Assembly (NCBI GenBank): GCA_018268105.1
Contig: JAFDXG010000172.1
Span: 62,001-126,000, forward strand
Reading direction: 5' to 3'
From: Bacteroidota bacterium
GTDB lineage: Bacteria; Bacteroidota; Bacteroidia; Chitinophagales; Chitinophagaceae
Length of the DNA stretch: 64,000 bases
Below, one piece after another: positions 45,757 through 55,094 of this stretch; the first letter of the stretch is position 1, and each line of letters opens with the position of its first letter. Below the pieces are notes generated by a model. It did no database searches, was not told the origin of the DNA, and was given only the letters and a program-made list of their open reading frames with translations. The position numbers were made by a program, and so were the translations under genes.

Positions 45757-46137
45757 TCAGTTCCCAATCCTATGCAGTAAATCTTTTACCTGCGAATCCC
45801 AAAGCCGGCTTTGATCGGCTATATCTCTTTTCTCTGCAAAATCTTTAATAATGAGTATAGTTTGATTAGTGACCTCCGACTTTTCTATACCAAACTCAAA
45901 ATATTCTTCTTTTGGAGCATGTTCCCAATGAAAGCGGATGAATTTATCTTCCTCACCCTCAAGTACTTCAGCTTTATCTGTAGAATCCTTCCAGCTAAAA
46001 CTAAAGATCATATCTCTTTCATCTACCCTGTCTGCAAACCATTCCTGAAGACCCGCCGGAGTTGATAAAAACTCGTATAATATTGTCGGCGAGCAACGAA
46101 CAGGATATTCTAATGTATATAGTTGTTTCTTACTCAT
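45757..46137 (-). CDS. START-like / AHSA1-related domain protein
   Basis: A 126-residue single-domain protein of the Bet v 1/START fold: Y-P-V-R-C-S-P-T-I-L-Y-E-F-L-S-T-P-A-G-L-Q-E-W-F-A-D-R-V near residues 11-38, typical of the Bacteroidota START-like family (PF19569). It ends beside the 48-residue ORF. Location is between lptF/G and rpoD. Role unknown; likely binds a hydrophobic ligand. Confidence 0.85.
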   Translation of the reverse strand: MSKKQLYTLEYPVRCSPTILYEFLSTPAGLQEWFADRVDERDMIFSFSWKDSTDKAEVLEGEEDKFIRFHWEHAPKEEYFEFGIEKSEVTNQTILIIKDFAEKRDIADQSRLWDSQVKDLLHRIGN

Positions 46138-46421
46138 TTGCCCAAAAACTATTAAATCTTAATTATGATAGCGTGCAATAATATAAAAATAATGGAACCT
46201 TCAAAGGTTTTTCCGAAATATTTTTTCAATCTGTGGGGGGTAACAAAAAGATGGTTGCTTCGTTTTGATAGAAACTATTGAAGCACAAGCAATAATATTT
46301 TTTTATAATAACTGCTATTTGCTTAAATTGCCTTAGGAGCAATATCTTATGGTAGCCAGCGTTTTATAATATAATCGTTTTCTTTAATAGCATTTCATTA
46401 AACCCATAAATATTCTTCCTT

Positions 46422-47297
46422 ATGAGTATGCGTCAGCTTAAAATCACGAAATCTATTACGAATCGTGAATCTCAAAGTCTTGAGAAATATCTGCAGGAAA
46501 TTGGTCGTGTAGAATTAATAGGTTCAGAGGAAGAAGTAAAACTGGCAGAACTGATCAAACAAGGGGATCAGAAAGCGCTGGACCGACTTACCCGGGCAAA
46601 TCTCCGCTTTGTGGTATCCGTTGCAAAGCAATATCAAAACCAGGGTCTTTCTCTTCCGGATTTGATCAACGAAGGCAATTTCGGTCTCATTAAAGCAGCA
46701 CAGCGATTTGATGAAACAAGAGGGTTTAAGTTTATATCTTATGCGGTATGGTGGATTAGGCAAAGTATCCTGCAGGCATTGGCAGAGCAATCAAGAATAG
46801 TAAGGCTGCCATTAAACAAGGTAGGACTAACCAACCGTATCAATAAAGCTTTTCAGCAATTGGAACAGGAATATGAGCGGGAACCTTCGCCTGAGGAACT
46901 TGCAGAAATACTTGAAATAGATTCTGAAGAAATTGCTGCTACTCTCGGAGTTGCTGCAAGACATGTAAGTATGGATACCCCGCTTTCAGAAGGAGAAGAT
47001 GGTACACTGGTAGATGTTATGGAGAACCCTAATGCTGACAGTGTAGACGAGAGAATAACACATCATGAATCACTGAAAAAAGAAATTGAACGATCCTTAC
47101 ATACACTAACTGACCGCCAGCAGGACGTCATAAGATTTTTTTTCGGAATTGGTTTTGATAATCCCATGAGTCTTGAAGATATAGGAGAAAGATTTAACCT
47201 TACCCGCGAAAGGGTAAGACAAATAAAAGATAAAGCCATTACCAAACTCAGAACCACTTCAAGGTGCAAACATTTGAAAACTTACCTGGGAACATAG
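46422..47297 (+). CDS. rpoD: Primary RNA polymerase sigma factor, RpoD type
   Basis: A 291-residue sigma-70 lacking region 1.1 and the nonconserved insert, as in Bacteroidota primary sigma factors. Region 1.2: [12 protein letters not shown]; region 2: [12 protein letters not shown] and the melting and -10 part [17 protein letters not shown]; region 4: [20 protein letters not shown]. Members of this group recognise TAnnTTTG -7 elements. The 284-base spacer upstream is AT-rich with no obvious feature. Confidence 0.95.
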   Translation: MSMRQLKITKSITNRESQSLEKYLQEIGRVELIGSEEEVKLAELIKQGDQKALDRLTRANLRFVVSVAKQYQNQGLSLPDLINEGNFGLIKAAQRFDETRGFKFISYAVWWIRQSILQALAEQSRIVRLPLNKVGLTNRINKAFQQLEQEYEREPSPEELAEILEIDSEEIAATLGVAARHVSMDTPLSEGEDGTLVDVMENPNADSVDERITHHESLKKEIERSLHTLTDRQQDVIRFFFGIGFDNPMSLEDIGERFNLTRERVRQIKDKAITKLRTTSRCKHLKTYLGT

Positions 47298-47340
47298 ATT
47301 CTATCTAATTGATTTAAATATTATTTTGTGAAAATTTAGA

Positions 47341-47370
47341 AGTGAACAAGTTACCTTTGTTCACTTTTTT
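47341..47370 (+). terminator. Intrinsic terminator after rpoD
   Basis: A 9-bp stem agtgaacaa (47341-47349) with ttgttcact (47357-47365), 7-base loop, then a run of T. It sits between rpoD and ffh. Confidence 0.8.
47352..47359 (+). promoter_or_regulatory. TACCTTTG -7 element candidate for ffh
   Basis: TACCTTTG fits TAnnTTTG and lies 63 bases before ATG 47422, with TTTG at 47325-47328 upstream (spacing 23, slightly long). It overlaps the rpoD terminator. Confidence 0.35.
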
Positions 47371-47421
47371 ATTGCGAGTTGTATTCGCTACAAATATTTT
47401 CAAAAGATTAAAGCAGCAGGT

Positions 47422-48741
47422 ATGTTTGAATCACTTTCAGAACGGTTAGATGTCGCCTTCAAACAGATAAAAGGCGAAGGAAGAATCAATGAATTGAATA
47501 TTGCTAATACAGTAAAGGATATACGCCGTGCCCTGGTAGATGCCGATGTGAACTATAAAATTGCCAAAGATTTTACGGATACCGTAAAATCCAAAGCATT
47601 AGGCGAAAAAGTACTGACCGCTGTAAGTCCCGGACAATTAATGGTAAAGATTGTAAAAGACGAATTGGCTGCTTTGATGGGAGGTGTGGAAAGTGAATTT
47701 AATATCAATGGTAATCCGGCAGTAATACTTATTGCCGGGCTACAGGGAAGTGGTAAAACTACATTCAGCGGTAAACTTGCCAATTATCTTAAGACAAAAA
47801 AAGGAAAATCTCCACTACTGGTAGCTGCGGATGTGTACCGTCCGGCAGCCATTGAACAATTGAAAGTATTAGGCGGTCAGATCAATGTTGATGTATACAG
47901 TGAAACAGAAAATAAAAACCCGGTAGAAATAGCGCAAAACGCAATTAAAGAAGCCCGTAGCAAGAACAAGAATGTAGTTATCGTGGATACGGCAGGGCGC
48001 CTTGCCATAGATGAAGTGATGATGACAGAGGTTGCCAATATTAAAACTGCCGTAAAACCCCAGGAAATACTCTTTGTGGTAGACTCCATGACCGGTCAGG
48101 ACGCCGTAAATACCGCCAAAGCTTTCAATGAGCGGCTGGACTTTAGCGGCGTAGTATTGACAAAACTGGATGGCGACACCAGGGGCGGGGCGGCATTGTC
48201 CATAAAATATACCGTTCAAAAGCCTATTAAGTTCATTAGCAGTGGCGAAAAGCTGGATACCCTTGATGTATTTTATCCAGACAGAATGGCACAGCGTATT
48301 CTGGGTATGGGCGACATCACTACCCTTGTTGAGAAAGCACAAGCTCAGTATGATGAAGAGCAGGCAGCACGCCTGCAGAAGAAAATGCGAAAAAATCAGT
48401 TTGATTTTCAGGATTTTCTGGACCAATTGCAGCAAATAAAAAAAATGGGCAATCTGAAAGACCTGATGGGAATGATACCCGGTATGGGCAAAGCCATTAA
48501 GGATGTGGATGTGAGTGATGACTCTTTTAAGGGCATTGAAGCCATGATCAGCTCCATGACGCCTTATGAACGCTCCAACCCTGACGTGATCAACCAGAGC
48601 CGCCGGGCAAGAATAGCCAAAGGATCGGGGAAAGACCTTACGGAAGTTTCGCAGTTTATGAAGCAATTTGAGCAGATGAAACAAATGATGAAAATGATGA
48701 ATAAGATGCCTATGGGCAGAATGGGTTTTGGAAAAAGATGA
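47422..48741 (+). CDS. ffh: Signal recognition particle protein Ffh
   Basis: GTPase of the signal recognition particle, targeting nascent membrane proteins to FtsY. In 439 residues: N domain, P-loop GLQGSGKTT at 106-114, [31 protein letters not shown], and a Met-rich M domain with [18 protein letters not shown] at the end, where the signal sequence and 4.5S RNA bind. The 4.5S RNA gene was not found here. Confidence 0.96.
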   Translation: MFESLSERLDVAFKQIKGEGRINELNIANTVKDIRRALVDADVNYKIAKDFTDTVKSKALGEKVLTAVSPGQLMVKIVKDELAALMGGVESEFNINGNPAVILIAGLQGSGKTTFSGKLANYLKTKKGKSPLLVAADVYRPAAIEQLKVLGGQINVDVYSETENKNPVEIAQNAIKEARSKNKNVVIVDTAGRLAIDEVMMTEVANIKTAVKPQEILFVVDSMTGQDAVNTAKAFNERLDFSGVVLTKLDGDTRGGAALSIKYTVQKPIKFISSGEKLDTLDVFYPDRMAQRILGMGDITTLVEKAQAQYDEEQAARLQKKMRKNQFDFQDFLDQLQQIKKMGNLKDLMGMIPGMGKAIKDVDVSDDSFKGIEAMISSMTPYERSNPDVINQSRRARIAKGSGKDLTEVSQFMKQFEQMKQMMKMMNKMPMGRMGFGKR

Positions 48742-48847
48742 TTTTTTGTACTTTTACTTTTTGAGATTTTGGTTGCAAAGCATATCTTCGCAACCCTTTA
48801 GGAAAGAAAAACAATTATGTATCACCCATTTAAAATGTTTATTTTTT

Positions 48848-49279
48848 ATGGCTGTTAAAATCAGACTGCAACGTCACGGGAGCAAAAAAAGACCATTCTA
48901 CTTTATAGTAGTAGCCGACGCCCGTGCGCCAAGGGATGGAAAATTCATCCAGAAGATCGGTACCTATAATCCATTAGGCCAGCCAAGCGCCGTACAATTA
49001 GACAGGCAAAAAGCTCTGGACTGGTTGCAAAAAGGAGCCCAGCCTACAGACACTGTACGCCGGATTTTATCCTTCAAAGGTGTACTGTACCTCAAGCATC
49101 TTTTACGGGGTGTAAGCCTTGGATTATTTGATGAAGCCACTGCAATGTCCAAATTCCAGAAATGGCATGAAGAACATGAAGGCAACATTAGGAAACAGCA
49201 AGAAGATGCGGCCAAATCCAGAAGGCCGAGACGTCCTCTTGCTCCAAAAAGAACGGAACAAAAAGAAGAAGGTAACTAA
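48848..49279 (+). CDS. rpsP: 30S ribosomal protein S16, extended
   Basis: Ribosomal protein S16 with the conserved start [18 protein letters not shown] and [14 protein letters not shown]. From ATG 48848 it has 143 residues, about 55 more than the bacterial norm, with a charged, K/R/E-rich C-terminal tail ([15 protein letters not shown]). Such tails are common in Bacteroidota. The longer frame to 48728 overlaps ffh and is not real coding. Confidence 0.95.
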   Translation: MAVKIRLQRHGSKKRPFYFIVVADARAPRDGKFIQKIGTYNPLGQPSAVQLDRQKALDWLQKGAQPTDTVRRILSFKGVLYLKHLLRGVSLGLFDEATAMSKFQKWHEEHEGNIRKQQEDAAKSRRPRRPLAPKRTEQKEEGN

Positions 49280-49306
49280 ATTATAAAAGTTTTCTTCACT
49301 GGATTT

Positions 49307-49335
49307 GCCTTGCGGAGACCGCAAGGCATTTTTTT
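49307..49335 (+). terminator. Intrinsic terminator after rpsP
   Basis: A perfect 9-bp stem, gccttgcgg (49307-49315) and ccgcaaggc (49319-49327), with a 3-base loop, then attttttt. It ends rpsP and shows that in-frame TTG 49310 is not the rimM start. Confidence 0.88.
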
Positions 49336-49381
49336 ATTTACTATTGTTGAATACCCCCTATTTCGCAGAAAACATCAGAAA

Positions 49382-49894
49382 TTGGAAACAAAATATTTTA
49401 AAATAGGCAAAATAGTAGCAGCATTCGGACTGACCGGGGAGCTGATCCTGCAGCACAGCCTTGGTAAAAAAAATACATTTAAAGGCGTACATGCAATTTT
49501 TATTGAGCATCCTAAAAATACATTTCTTCCCTACTTTATTGAATATGGCCGCATAAAAAATGAACAGGAAACTTATCTTAAAGTTGAAACCATTAACTCC
49601 CGCGAAGATGCAAGAAAACTGATACAGAAAGAAATTTGGATGACAACGGAAGATTTTGAGAAACATGCCGGAAAGTCATCACCCATATCTTTCCTGGGAT
49701 ACCATGTAATTCATAACCATGAAGACCTCGGCGAAATCAATGAAGTGATTGAACAACCCCATCAACTGCTCTGTAGCATCAGCCTGCAGGGAAAAGAAGT
49801 ATTAATACCCCTGCACGAAGAAACCTTAAAGCAGGTTGATAATAAGGCAAAAAAAATATTTGTTACGCTCCCCGACGGGTTATTAGATATTTGA
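49382..49894 (+). CDS. rimM: Ribosome maturation factor RimM
   Basis: Assists assembly of the 30S head and binds S19. The 170 residues from TTG 49382 give (M)E-T-K-Y-F-K-I-G-K-I-V-A-A-F-G-L-T-G-E-L, the usual N-terminus of the family. The PRC-barrel half shows I-S-F-L-G-Y-H-V-I-H near 100 and P-L-H-E-E-T-L near the end. No ATG or GTG is available before the conserved part, so a TTG start is inferred. It follows rpsP, the classic rpsP-rimM order; trmD is not next to it. Confidence 0.9.
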   Translation: METKYFKIGKIVAAFGLTGELILQHSLGKKNTFKGVHAIFIEHPKNTFLPYFIEYGRIKNEQETYLKVETINSREDARKLIQKEIWMTTEDFEKHAGKSSPISFLGYHVIHNHEDLGEINEVIEQPHQLLCSISLQGKEVLIPLHEETLKQVDNKAKKIFVTLPDGLLDI

Positions 49895-49965
49895 GTAGGC
49901 CCTCTCAAAACAAGGATGGCTCATTGCTTCATTCAATCATCATTACCTGATTTTATGCAGGAAAA

Positions 49966-51048
49966 TCATTTGCTGCTGCGGGTGGGATGCTTACGCAATA
50001 AGTCCTTACAAATCTGTTTTACAATTCCCGGCCCGCGGTAAATAAAACCGGTCCATACCTGAACAAGTTGTACGCCGGCACTTATTTTCTCAAGCGCATC
50101 CTCCCCGTTAAAAATTCCGCCGCTGGCTATAACAGGTAAATTGCCGCCCGTTTTTTGAACAATGTATTGCACGATATCCGTAGAACGCTTCTGCAAAGGC
50201 TTTCCGCTCAATCCGCCCGCTCCGATCTCGCTAACGATTTCCTTTGGCGTTACCAACCCGTCGCGGCTGATCGTAGTATTGGTGGCCACTAATCCATCAA
50301 GTTTTATTTCAAGCGCAAGATCAATCACATCATCAATCTGTTCCTGGGTGAGGTCAGGCGCTATTTTTAGCAACAAAGGCTTAGGCGCTTGTTTTACGCT
50401 GTTAATTTCCTGCAGGCTTACCAGTATCTTCCTCAGGGCATCTTTTTCCTGCAGTTCCCGCAACCCCGGTGTATTAGGTGAGCTTACATTCACCACAAAG
50501 TAATCCACATAATCAAACAAAGCCGTAAAGCAGATTACATAGTCCTTCCAGGCGTCTTCATTGTCCGTCATCTTGTTTTTACCAATATTACCGCCAACAA
50601 TCAGGTCAGATTTATTGTTAGCCTGGAATACTCTCCAGGCCTTCAGTCTTTCTGCAATCATGTCTACTCCGTCGTTATTAAATCCCATCCTGTTGACCAA
50701 AGCTTTGTCTTTGGGGAGTCTGAACAGGCGGGGCTTATCATTACCTTGCTGGGGCCTCGGAGTTACGGTACCTATTTCCACAAAACCAAAACCCAACGCT
50801 TCCAGTTCGCGCAGGTACCTGGCATTTTTATCAAAGCCTGCTCCCAATCCTACCGGGTTGCTAAGTGAAAGTAAACCGTGTTGCAGTTGTATTTTTACCC
50901 CAAGCCGTTCATCTCCGGGACGAAAATATTTTTTGATGGCATTGCGAAAAAGCCATATTCTGCAAAGCCCCTTCAGCATATTCATAGAGAAATAATGCAC
51001 CTGCTCCGGTGGAAAAAGAAAGAGTATATTTCGCAATAAACTATACAT
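49966..51048 (-). CDS. pyrD: Quinone-dependent dihydroorotate dehydrogenase (class 2)
   Basis: Oxidises dihydroorotate to orotate with FMN and passes electrons to quinone. In 360 residues: membrane-binding N-terminal helices (S-L-L-R-N-I-L-F-L-F-P-P-E-Q-V-H-Y), G-L-G-A-G-F-D-K-N near 68-76, F-V-E-I-G-T-V-T-P-R-P-Q-Q-G, N-R-M-G-F-N-N-D-G, and the class 2 catalytic Ser in V-N-V-S-S-P-N-T-P-G-L-R. It is convergent with rimM. Confidence 0.96.
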   Translation of the reverse strand: MYSLLRNILFLFPPEQVHYFSMNMLKGLCRIWLFRNAIKKYFRPGDERLGVKIQLQHGLLSLSNPVGLGAGFDKNARYLRELEALGFGFVEIGTVTPRPQQGNDKPRLFRLPKDKALVNRMGFNNDGVDMIAERLKAWRVFQANNKSDLIVGGNIGKNKMTDNEDAWKDYVICFTALFDYVDYFVVNVSSPNTPGLRELQEKDALRKILVSLQEINSVKQAPKPLLLKIAPDLTQEQIDDVIDLALEIKLDGLVATNTTISRDGLVTPKEIVSEIGAGGLSGKPLQKRSTDIVQYIVQKTGGNLPVIASGGIFNGEDALEKISAGVQLVQVWTGFIYRGPGIVKQICKDLLRKHPTRSSK

Positions 51049-51255
51049 AAACGGCGCGAAGGTAGTATATGTACGTGGGCAAACTTTAAGAAATAGCAGA
51101 AAATGTTTGGCAGAATAAACCCAAAACAGCAGCGGCTGGTTGCATTCCCGTGGGCGCTAAGACCTCAATTTAGTGTATTTTTATAGAGATGTATAAATAG
51201 TGGTGCAACATATTCAAGACAAAACCGAGAAGCTATTAAACTATAAAAACTACAC

Positions 51256-52179
51256 ATGAAAAAAATCACAACTACCTGCACAGCATTGCTCATCTGCATT
51301 GCTTTGTATGCACAACAGGTAACTCTTACACCCGATCAGATTAAGGGCTACACCCCTGAATGGAAAGGAGAAAGATTCCCTGACGGACGTCCAAAAGTAC
51401 CGGATCAGTTGTTGGAAAGATTAAAAAATATCAGCCTTGAAGAAGCCTGGGGCGTGCTTCGCGGCAAAGGTTACCACAACCAGTTTGAAGGCAACTGGAT
51501 GGTAATGCGTGAAAACGAAACAATGACCGGCAGGGTGGTAACAGCTCAATATATGCCCCTTCGCCCCGACTGCGACAGTATTGTGCATGCTATTGGGAAA
51601 AAAGAAAAACGAATCGGCAGTCCAAACTCATGGCCGATTGATGTGCTGAAAGAAGGCGATGTGTACGTAGCCGATAGTTATGGGAAAATAGTTGACGGCA
51701 CATTAATTGGCGACAATCTCGGCAATGCAATCTATGCCAAATCAAAGAGAGGTGTTATATTTTATGGCTCGGTAAGGGATATGGAAGGACTGGAAGAGAT
51801 TAAAGGATTCAACACCTGGATAAAAGGATATGACCCGTCTTATATACAACAGATGATGCTTGCAGGTATTAATGTACCCATCAGGATTGGCAGGGCTACC
51901 GTGCTTCCGGGAGATGCTGTTTTAGCTAAAAAGAATGGGGTAATATTTATTCCTGCCGCCTTACTTGAGGAAGTAGTACTCAGCGCCGAGTTTATATCAT
52001 TGCAAGACATGTTCGGGCATCAACGGTTGAGAGAAGGGAAATATACACCCGGGCAAATAGATATGAAATGGACAGAGGCTATTAAAAAAGATTTTGTAAA
52101 ATGGTTAGACGAAAATCCAGGTAAACTACCTATGCCCAGGCAAGACCTCGATAATTTTATGAAAAGCCGCAACTGGTAA
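51256..52179 (+). CDS. Exported RraA-family protein (first copy)
   Basis: A 307-residue protein of the RraA/HMG aldolase-like family with a Sec signal (M-K-K-I-T-T-T-C-T-A-L-L-I-C-I-A-L-Y-A-Q). Family parts: G-D-V-Y-V-A-D-S-Y-G-K-I-V-D-G at 134-148, G-D-N-L-G-N-A at 152-158 and the catalytic Arg174-Asp175 in F-Y-G-S-V-R-D. Cytosolic RraA proteins are about 160-220 residues; this one has an extra N-terminal part (W-K-G-E-R-F-P-D-G-R-P-K-V-P near 36-49). Some family members are oxo-acid aldolases or decarboxylases. Paralogue of 55095-56024 (roughly half the residues identical). Likely operon with the next gene (37-base gap). Confidence 0.85.
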   Translation: MKKITTTCTALLICIALYAQQVTLTPDQIKGYTPEWKGERFPDGRPKVPDQLLERLKNISLEEAWGVLRGKGYHNQFEGNWMVMRENETMTGRVVTAQYMPLRPDCDSIVHAIGKKEKRIGSPNSWPIDVLKEGDVYVADSYGKIVDGTLIGDNLGNAIYAKSKRGVIFYGSVRDMEGLEEIKGFNTWIKGYDPSYIQQMMLAGINVPIRIGRATVLPGDAVLAKKNGVIFIPAALLEEVVLSAEFISLQDMFGHQRLREGKYTPGQIDMKWTEAIKKDFVKWLDENPGKLPMPRQDLDNFMKSRNW

Positions 52180-52216
52180 AGACTCATATTACTATATCAC
52201 TAAAAACCAATTCATC

Positions 52217-53710
52217 ATGACACCCTCACAAAAATATTTGAAGAAACTCGGTCTTAAAGACGATAATCAGCATATAAATGAGCAACCGGAACAGGGAGAA
52301 GTGGAGCAAGGACGCCGTTCATTCCTGAAAAAATCTGCATTAGGCGGTATCACTCTTGGCGGTGCATTATTGGTTTCTCCTATAGAAGATATTATTGCAC
52401 AAACTACTCAAAAAGTAAACCGGTATTCTGCTCCTTCCGACCTGAAGATAACAGATATGCGTTATTGCGTAACATCGGTTATGGGGCGCACCGCCATCAT
52501 TCGTATTGATACCAACCAGGGGATTTACGGATTGGGCGAAGTAAGAGACGCGGCAGACGAAAGATATGCTTTGTTTTTAAAGAGCAGGATACTGGGCGAA
52601 AATCCCTGTAATGTAGAACTGATTTTTAAAAAAATAAGGCAGTTTGGCGGGCAGGCCCGCCAGGCCGGCGGGGTATGTGCAGTTGAAATGGCCCTGTGGG
52701 ATATTTGTGGTAAAGCCTATAATGTACCTGCCTGGCAATTGCTGGGCGGTCGTTATCGTGATAAAATAAGAATTTATGCAGATACCCCAGAAGCATCCTC
52801 ACCGGAGGAGCAAAAGAAACTCATTCAAAAAAGGTTGAATGACGAGGGATATACCTGGTTGAAAATGGATATTTCGATAGGCGAACTGAAAGGCAAACCC
52901 GATACATTAGTAAATGGAAAATTTTGGGAGAATAAACAGGGTGACCTGGCACAATGGGGCGATCAGAATAACATAATGTCTTATGGCAATACATTGCATC
53001 CTTTTACCCAAATACAAATAACCGACAAAGGCCTGGATGAAATGGCTGCCATTGTTGAAAACGTAAGAAGTATGGTAGGTTATGAAGTGCCGCTTTCCTC
53101 CGACCACTACGGACATTTTGATTTCAACAACGGTATACGATTGGGAAGGGCATTGGAAAAGTATCGTTTGGCATGGCTGGAGGACGTAGTATCGTGGGAG
53201 TACACCGACCAGATAAAAAAATTGTCCGACGCTTTAGAAACACCCATCGCTACCGGGGAAGATATATACCTGCTGAAACATTTCAAACCGTTGATTGATC
53301 AGCGGGCTGTTGATATCATTCATCCTGACCTGGCTTCTTCGGGCGGGCTACTCGAAACAAAAAGAATTGGAGACTATGCAGAAGAGAACGGGATAGCTAT
53401 GGCTATGCACCAGGCCGGAACGCCCATTTCATTTATGGCAACCGTACACTGCGCCGCCGCCACACAAAACTTTTTAGCAATGGAGCACCACTCTATTGAT
53501 GTGCCCTGGTGGGAAAGCCTTGTAAAAACAACCGATGGCAGAAAACTTATCACCAAAGGTTATGCAAACCTGCCTTTAACGGCGCCGGGACTGGGGATTG
53601 AGTTAAATGATGAAGCAGTAAAACAACATCTTCACCCATCTGACAAAAGCTATTTTGCACCCACACCCCAATGGAGTGATAAACATTCGCACGACAGGAT
53701 ATTCAGTTAA
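52217..53710 (+). CDS. Exported enolase-superfamily (mandelate racemase/dehydratase-like) enzyme
   Basis: A 497-residue enzyme with a Tat-like segment after a 35-residue leader (G-R-R-S-F-L-K-K-S-A-L-G-G). Enolase superfamily parts: W-L-K-M-D-I-S near 215, metal ligands likely Asp in S-S-D-H-Y-G-H-F, Glu in W-L-E-D-V-V and Glu in A-T-G-E-D-I-Y, and a late I-I-H-P-D-L-A-S-S-G-G. A second His in A-M-A-M-H-Q-A-G-T-P could be a base. Related enzymes dehydrate sugar acids or racemise 2-hydroxy acids. The cluster suggests a sugar acid dehydratase, but substrate is unknown. Confidence 0.88.
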   Translation: MTPSQKYLKKLGLKDDNQHINEQPEQGEVEQGRRSFLKKSALGGITLGGALLVSPIEDIIAQTTQKVNRYSAPSDLKITDMRYCVTSVMGRTAIIRIDTNQGIYGLGEVRDAADERYALFLKSRILGENPCNVELIFKKIRQFGGQARQAGGVCAVEMALWDICGKAYNVPAWQLLGGRYRDKIRIYADTPEASSPEEQKKLIQKRLNDEGYTWLKMDISIGELKGKPDTLVNGKFWENKQGDLAQWGDQNNIMSYGNTLHPFTQIQITDKGLDEMAAIVENVRSMVGYEVPLSSDHYGHFDFNNGIRLGRALEKYRLAWLEDVVSWEYTDQIKKLSDALETPIATGEDIYLLKHFKPLIDQRAVDIIHPDLASSGGLLETKRIGDYAEENGIAMAMHQAGTPISFMATVHCAAATQNFLAMEHHSIDVPWWESLVKTTDGRKLITKGYANLPLTAPGLGIELNDEAVKQHLHPSDKSYFAPTPQWSDKHSHDRIFS

Positions 53711-53729
53711 AAACTTTACTGTGCTTTAA

Positions 53730-54977
53730 TCACTTTTTTCCTTTTATCGCCAGCATGGTTAATACTGCTGAAAGAAAAAGTGAACCGGCCATGAAAATAT
53801 AGGAAGCACCGAAACCGCCTGTAGCACCGTTTAAATAACCAACCAGATAAGCACCCGCAAAAGATCCTAATGCGCCAAAGCTATTAATCAAAGCTATGGC
53901 ACCACCGGTTACATTTTTGGGTAATATCTCAGTAATAAGCGCAAAGAAAGGTCCATAAGGGGCATACATTGCTCCCCCGGCTATAACCAGTAATACAAAA
54001 GACAACCAGAAATTATCTGTACCTGCAAGATAGGATCCATAGAATGCAACAGCCCCTATTAACAGAAACGGCCACACGAAGATTTTCCGAATCAGCATTT
54101 TATCTGAATAATAAGATACCCCCAACATAGTTATTACTGCCAATACATAAGGTACAGCCGACAGCCATCCTGTTGTTACTATATTACTCCCGGGTGCGGC
54201 ATTGATAATGGAAGGCAGCCACATTACAAAACCATACACTCCAATACTCCATAGTGCATACTGAAGACTAAGCAGGATCACAACTTTCAGGCGGAATGCC
54301 TCACCGTAATTCCTCACCGGTTTTATATTTTTCTGTTCTGATTTTAACTGATCTTCCAATGCCTCTTTTTCATCTGCTGTCAGCCAATTTGCTTCACGCG
54401 GTTTGTCCTGTATCAATCGCCACCAGAAGAATGCCCATATAATAGCGGGGGCACCTTCTATAATAAACATCCAGCGCCATCCTACTGACTTTACCAGGTA
54501 TCCAGATAATATTGACATCCATAATATAGTTACAGGATTGCCAAGTATCAAAAAAGTATTAGCCCTTGAACGCTCAGATTTAGTAAACCATCGGCTTAGG
54601 AATATAATCATAGCCGGCATTACAGCGCTCTCTACTACTCCAAGCATAAACCGTATAACAATCAAAAGACTTACATTACTAATCATACCGGTTGCCATGG
54701 CAAGCCCGCCCCACAAAATCAGCGACCAGAAGATTAATTTTTTGGCACTTTTATTTGCAGCATATAATGCCCCGGGAATCTGGAAGAAAAAATATCCGAG
54801 AAAAAATAATGAACTAAGCAGTGAAGACATTGCAGGTGTAATCTTAAGATCATCACCCATACCACCGGCTGCAGCAAATCCAAAATTTGCCCGGTCAAGA
54901 TAAGCAAGACTATAGGTAATAAAAGCAATGGGTATTAACCGGATCCAACGCTGTTTTGCAATCGTATTTGTTGTCAT
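53730..54977 (-). CDS. MFS transporter, anion:cation symporter type
   Basis: A 415-residue, 12-helix transporter with the ACS-type start F-I-T-Y-S-L-A-Y-L-D-R-A-N-F-G-F-A near 18-34, an A-N-K-S-A-K-K-L loop and a central cytoplasmic loop with K-P-R-E-A-N-W-L-T-A-D-E-K-E-A-L-E. Close families import sugar acids such as galactonate, glucarate and hexuronates. It is convergent with the enolase-like gene (19 bases) and downstream of the second RraA gene on the same strand. Confidence 0.9.
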   Translation of the reverse strand: MTTNTIAKQRWIRLIPIAFITYSLAYLDRANFGFAAAGGMGDDLKITPAMSSLLSSLFFLGYFFFQIPGALYAANKSAKKLIFWSLILWGGLAMATGMISNVSLLIVIRFMLGVVESAVMPAMIIFLSRWFTKSERSRANTFLILGNPVTILWMSILSGYLVKSVGWRWMFIIEGAPAIIWAFFWWRLIQDKPREANWLTADEKEALEDQLKSEQKNIKPVRNYGEAFRLKVVILLSLQYALWSIGVYGFVMWLPSIINAAPGSNIVTTGWLSAVPYVLAVITMLGVSYYSDKMLIRKIFVWPFLLIGAVAFYGSYLAGTDNFWLSFVLLVIAGGAMYAPYGPFFALITEILPKNVTGGAIALINSFGALGSFAGAYLVGYLNGATGGFGASYIFMAGSLFLSAVLTMLAIKGKK

Positions 54978-55094
54978 AAATTTAATTCAGTTGTGTAGGA
55001 TTGTCGTTCCTGGAAAGGGTGGTTTTTACTTTTTAGTTTCACGTTTATCGTCTCACCTATCCATACCTGAAAGCTGATACCTGCCTGCCTCCCC

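Noticed and set aside
47869..48684. 271-codon minus-strand frame opposite ffh
   Set aside because: It is the antisense shadow of the conserved ffh gene; the reading frame of Ffh explains the open stretch.
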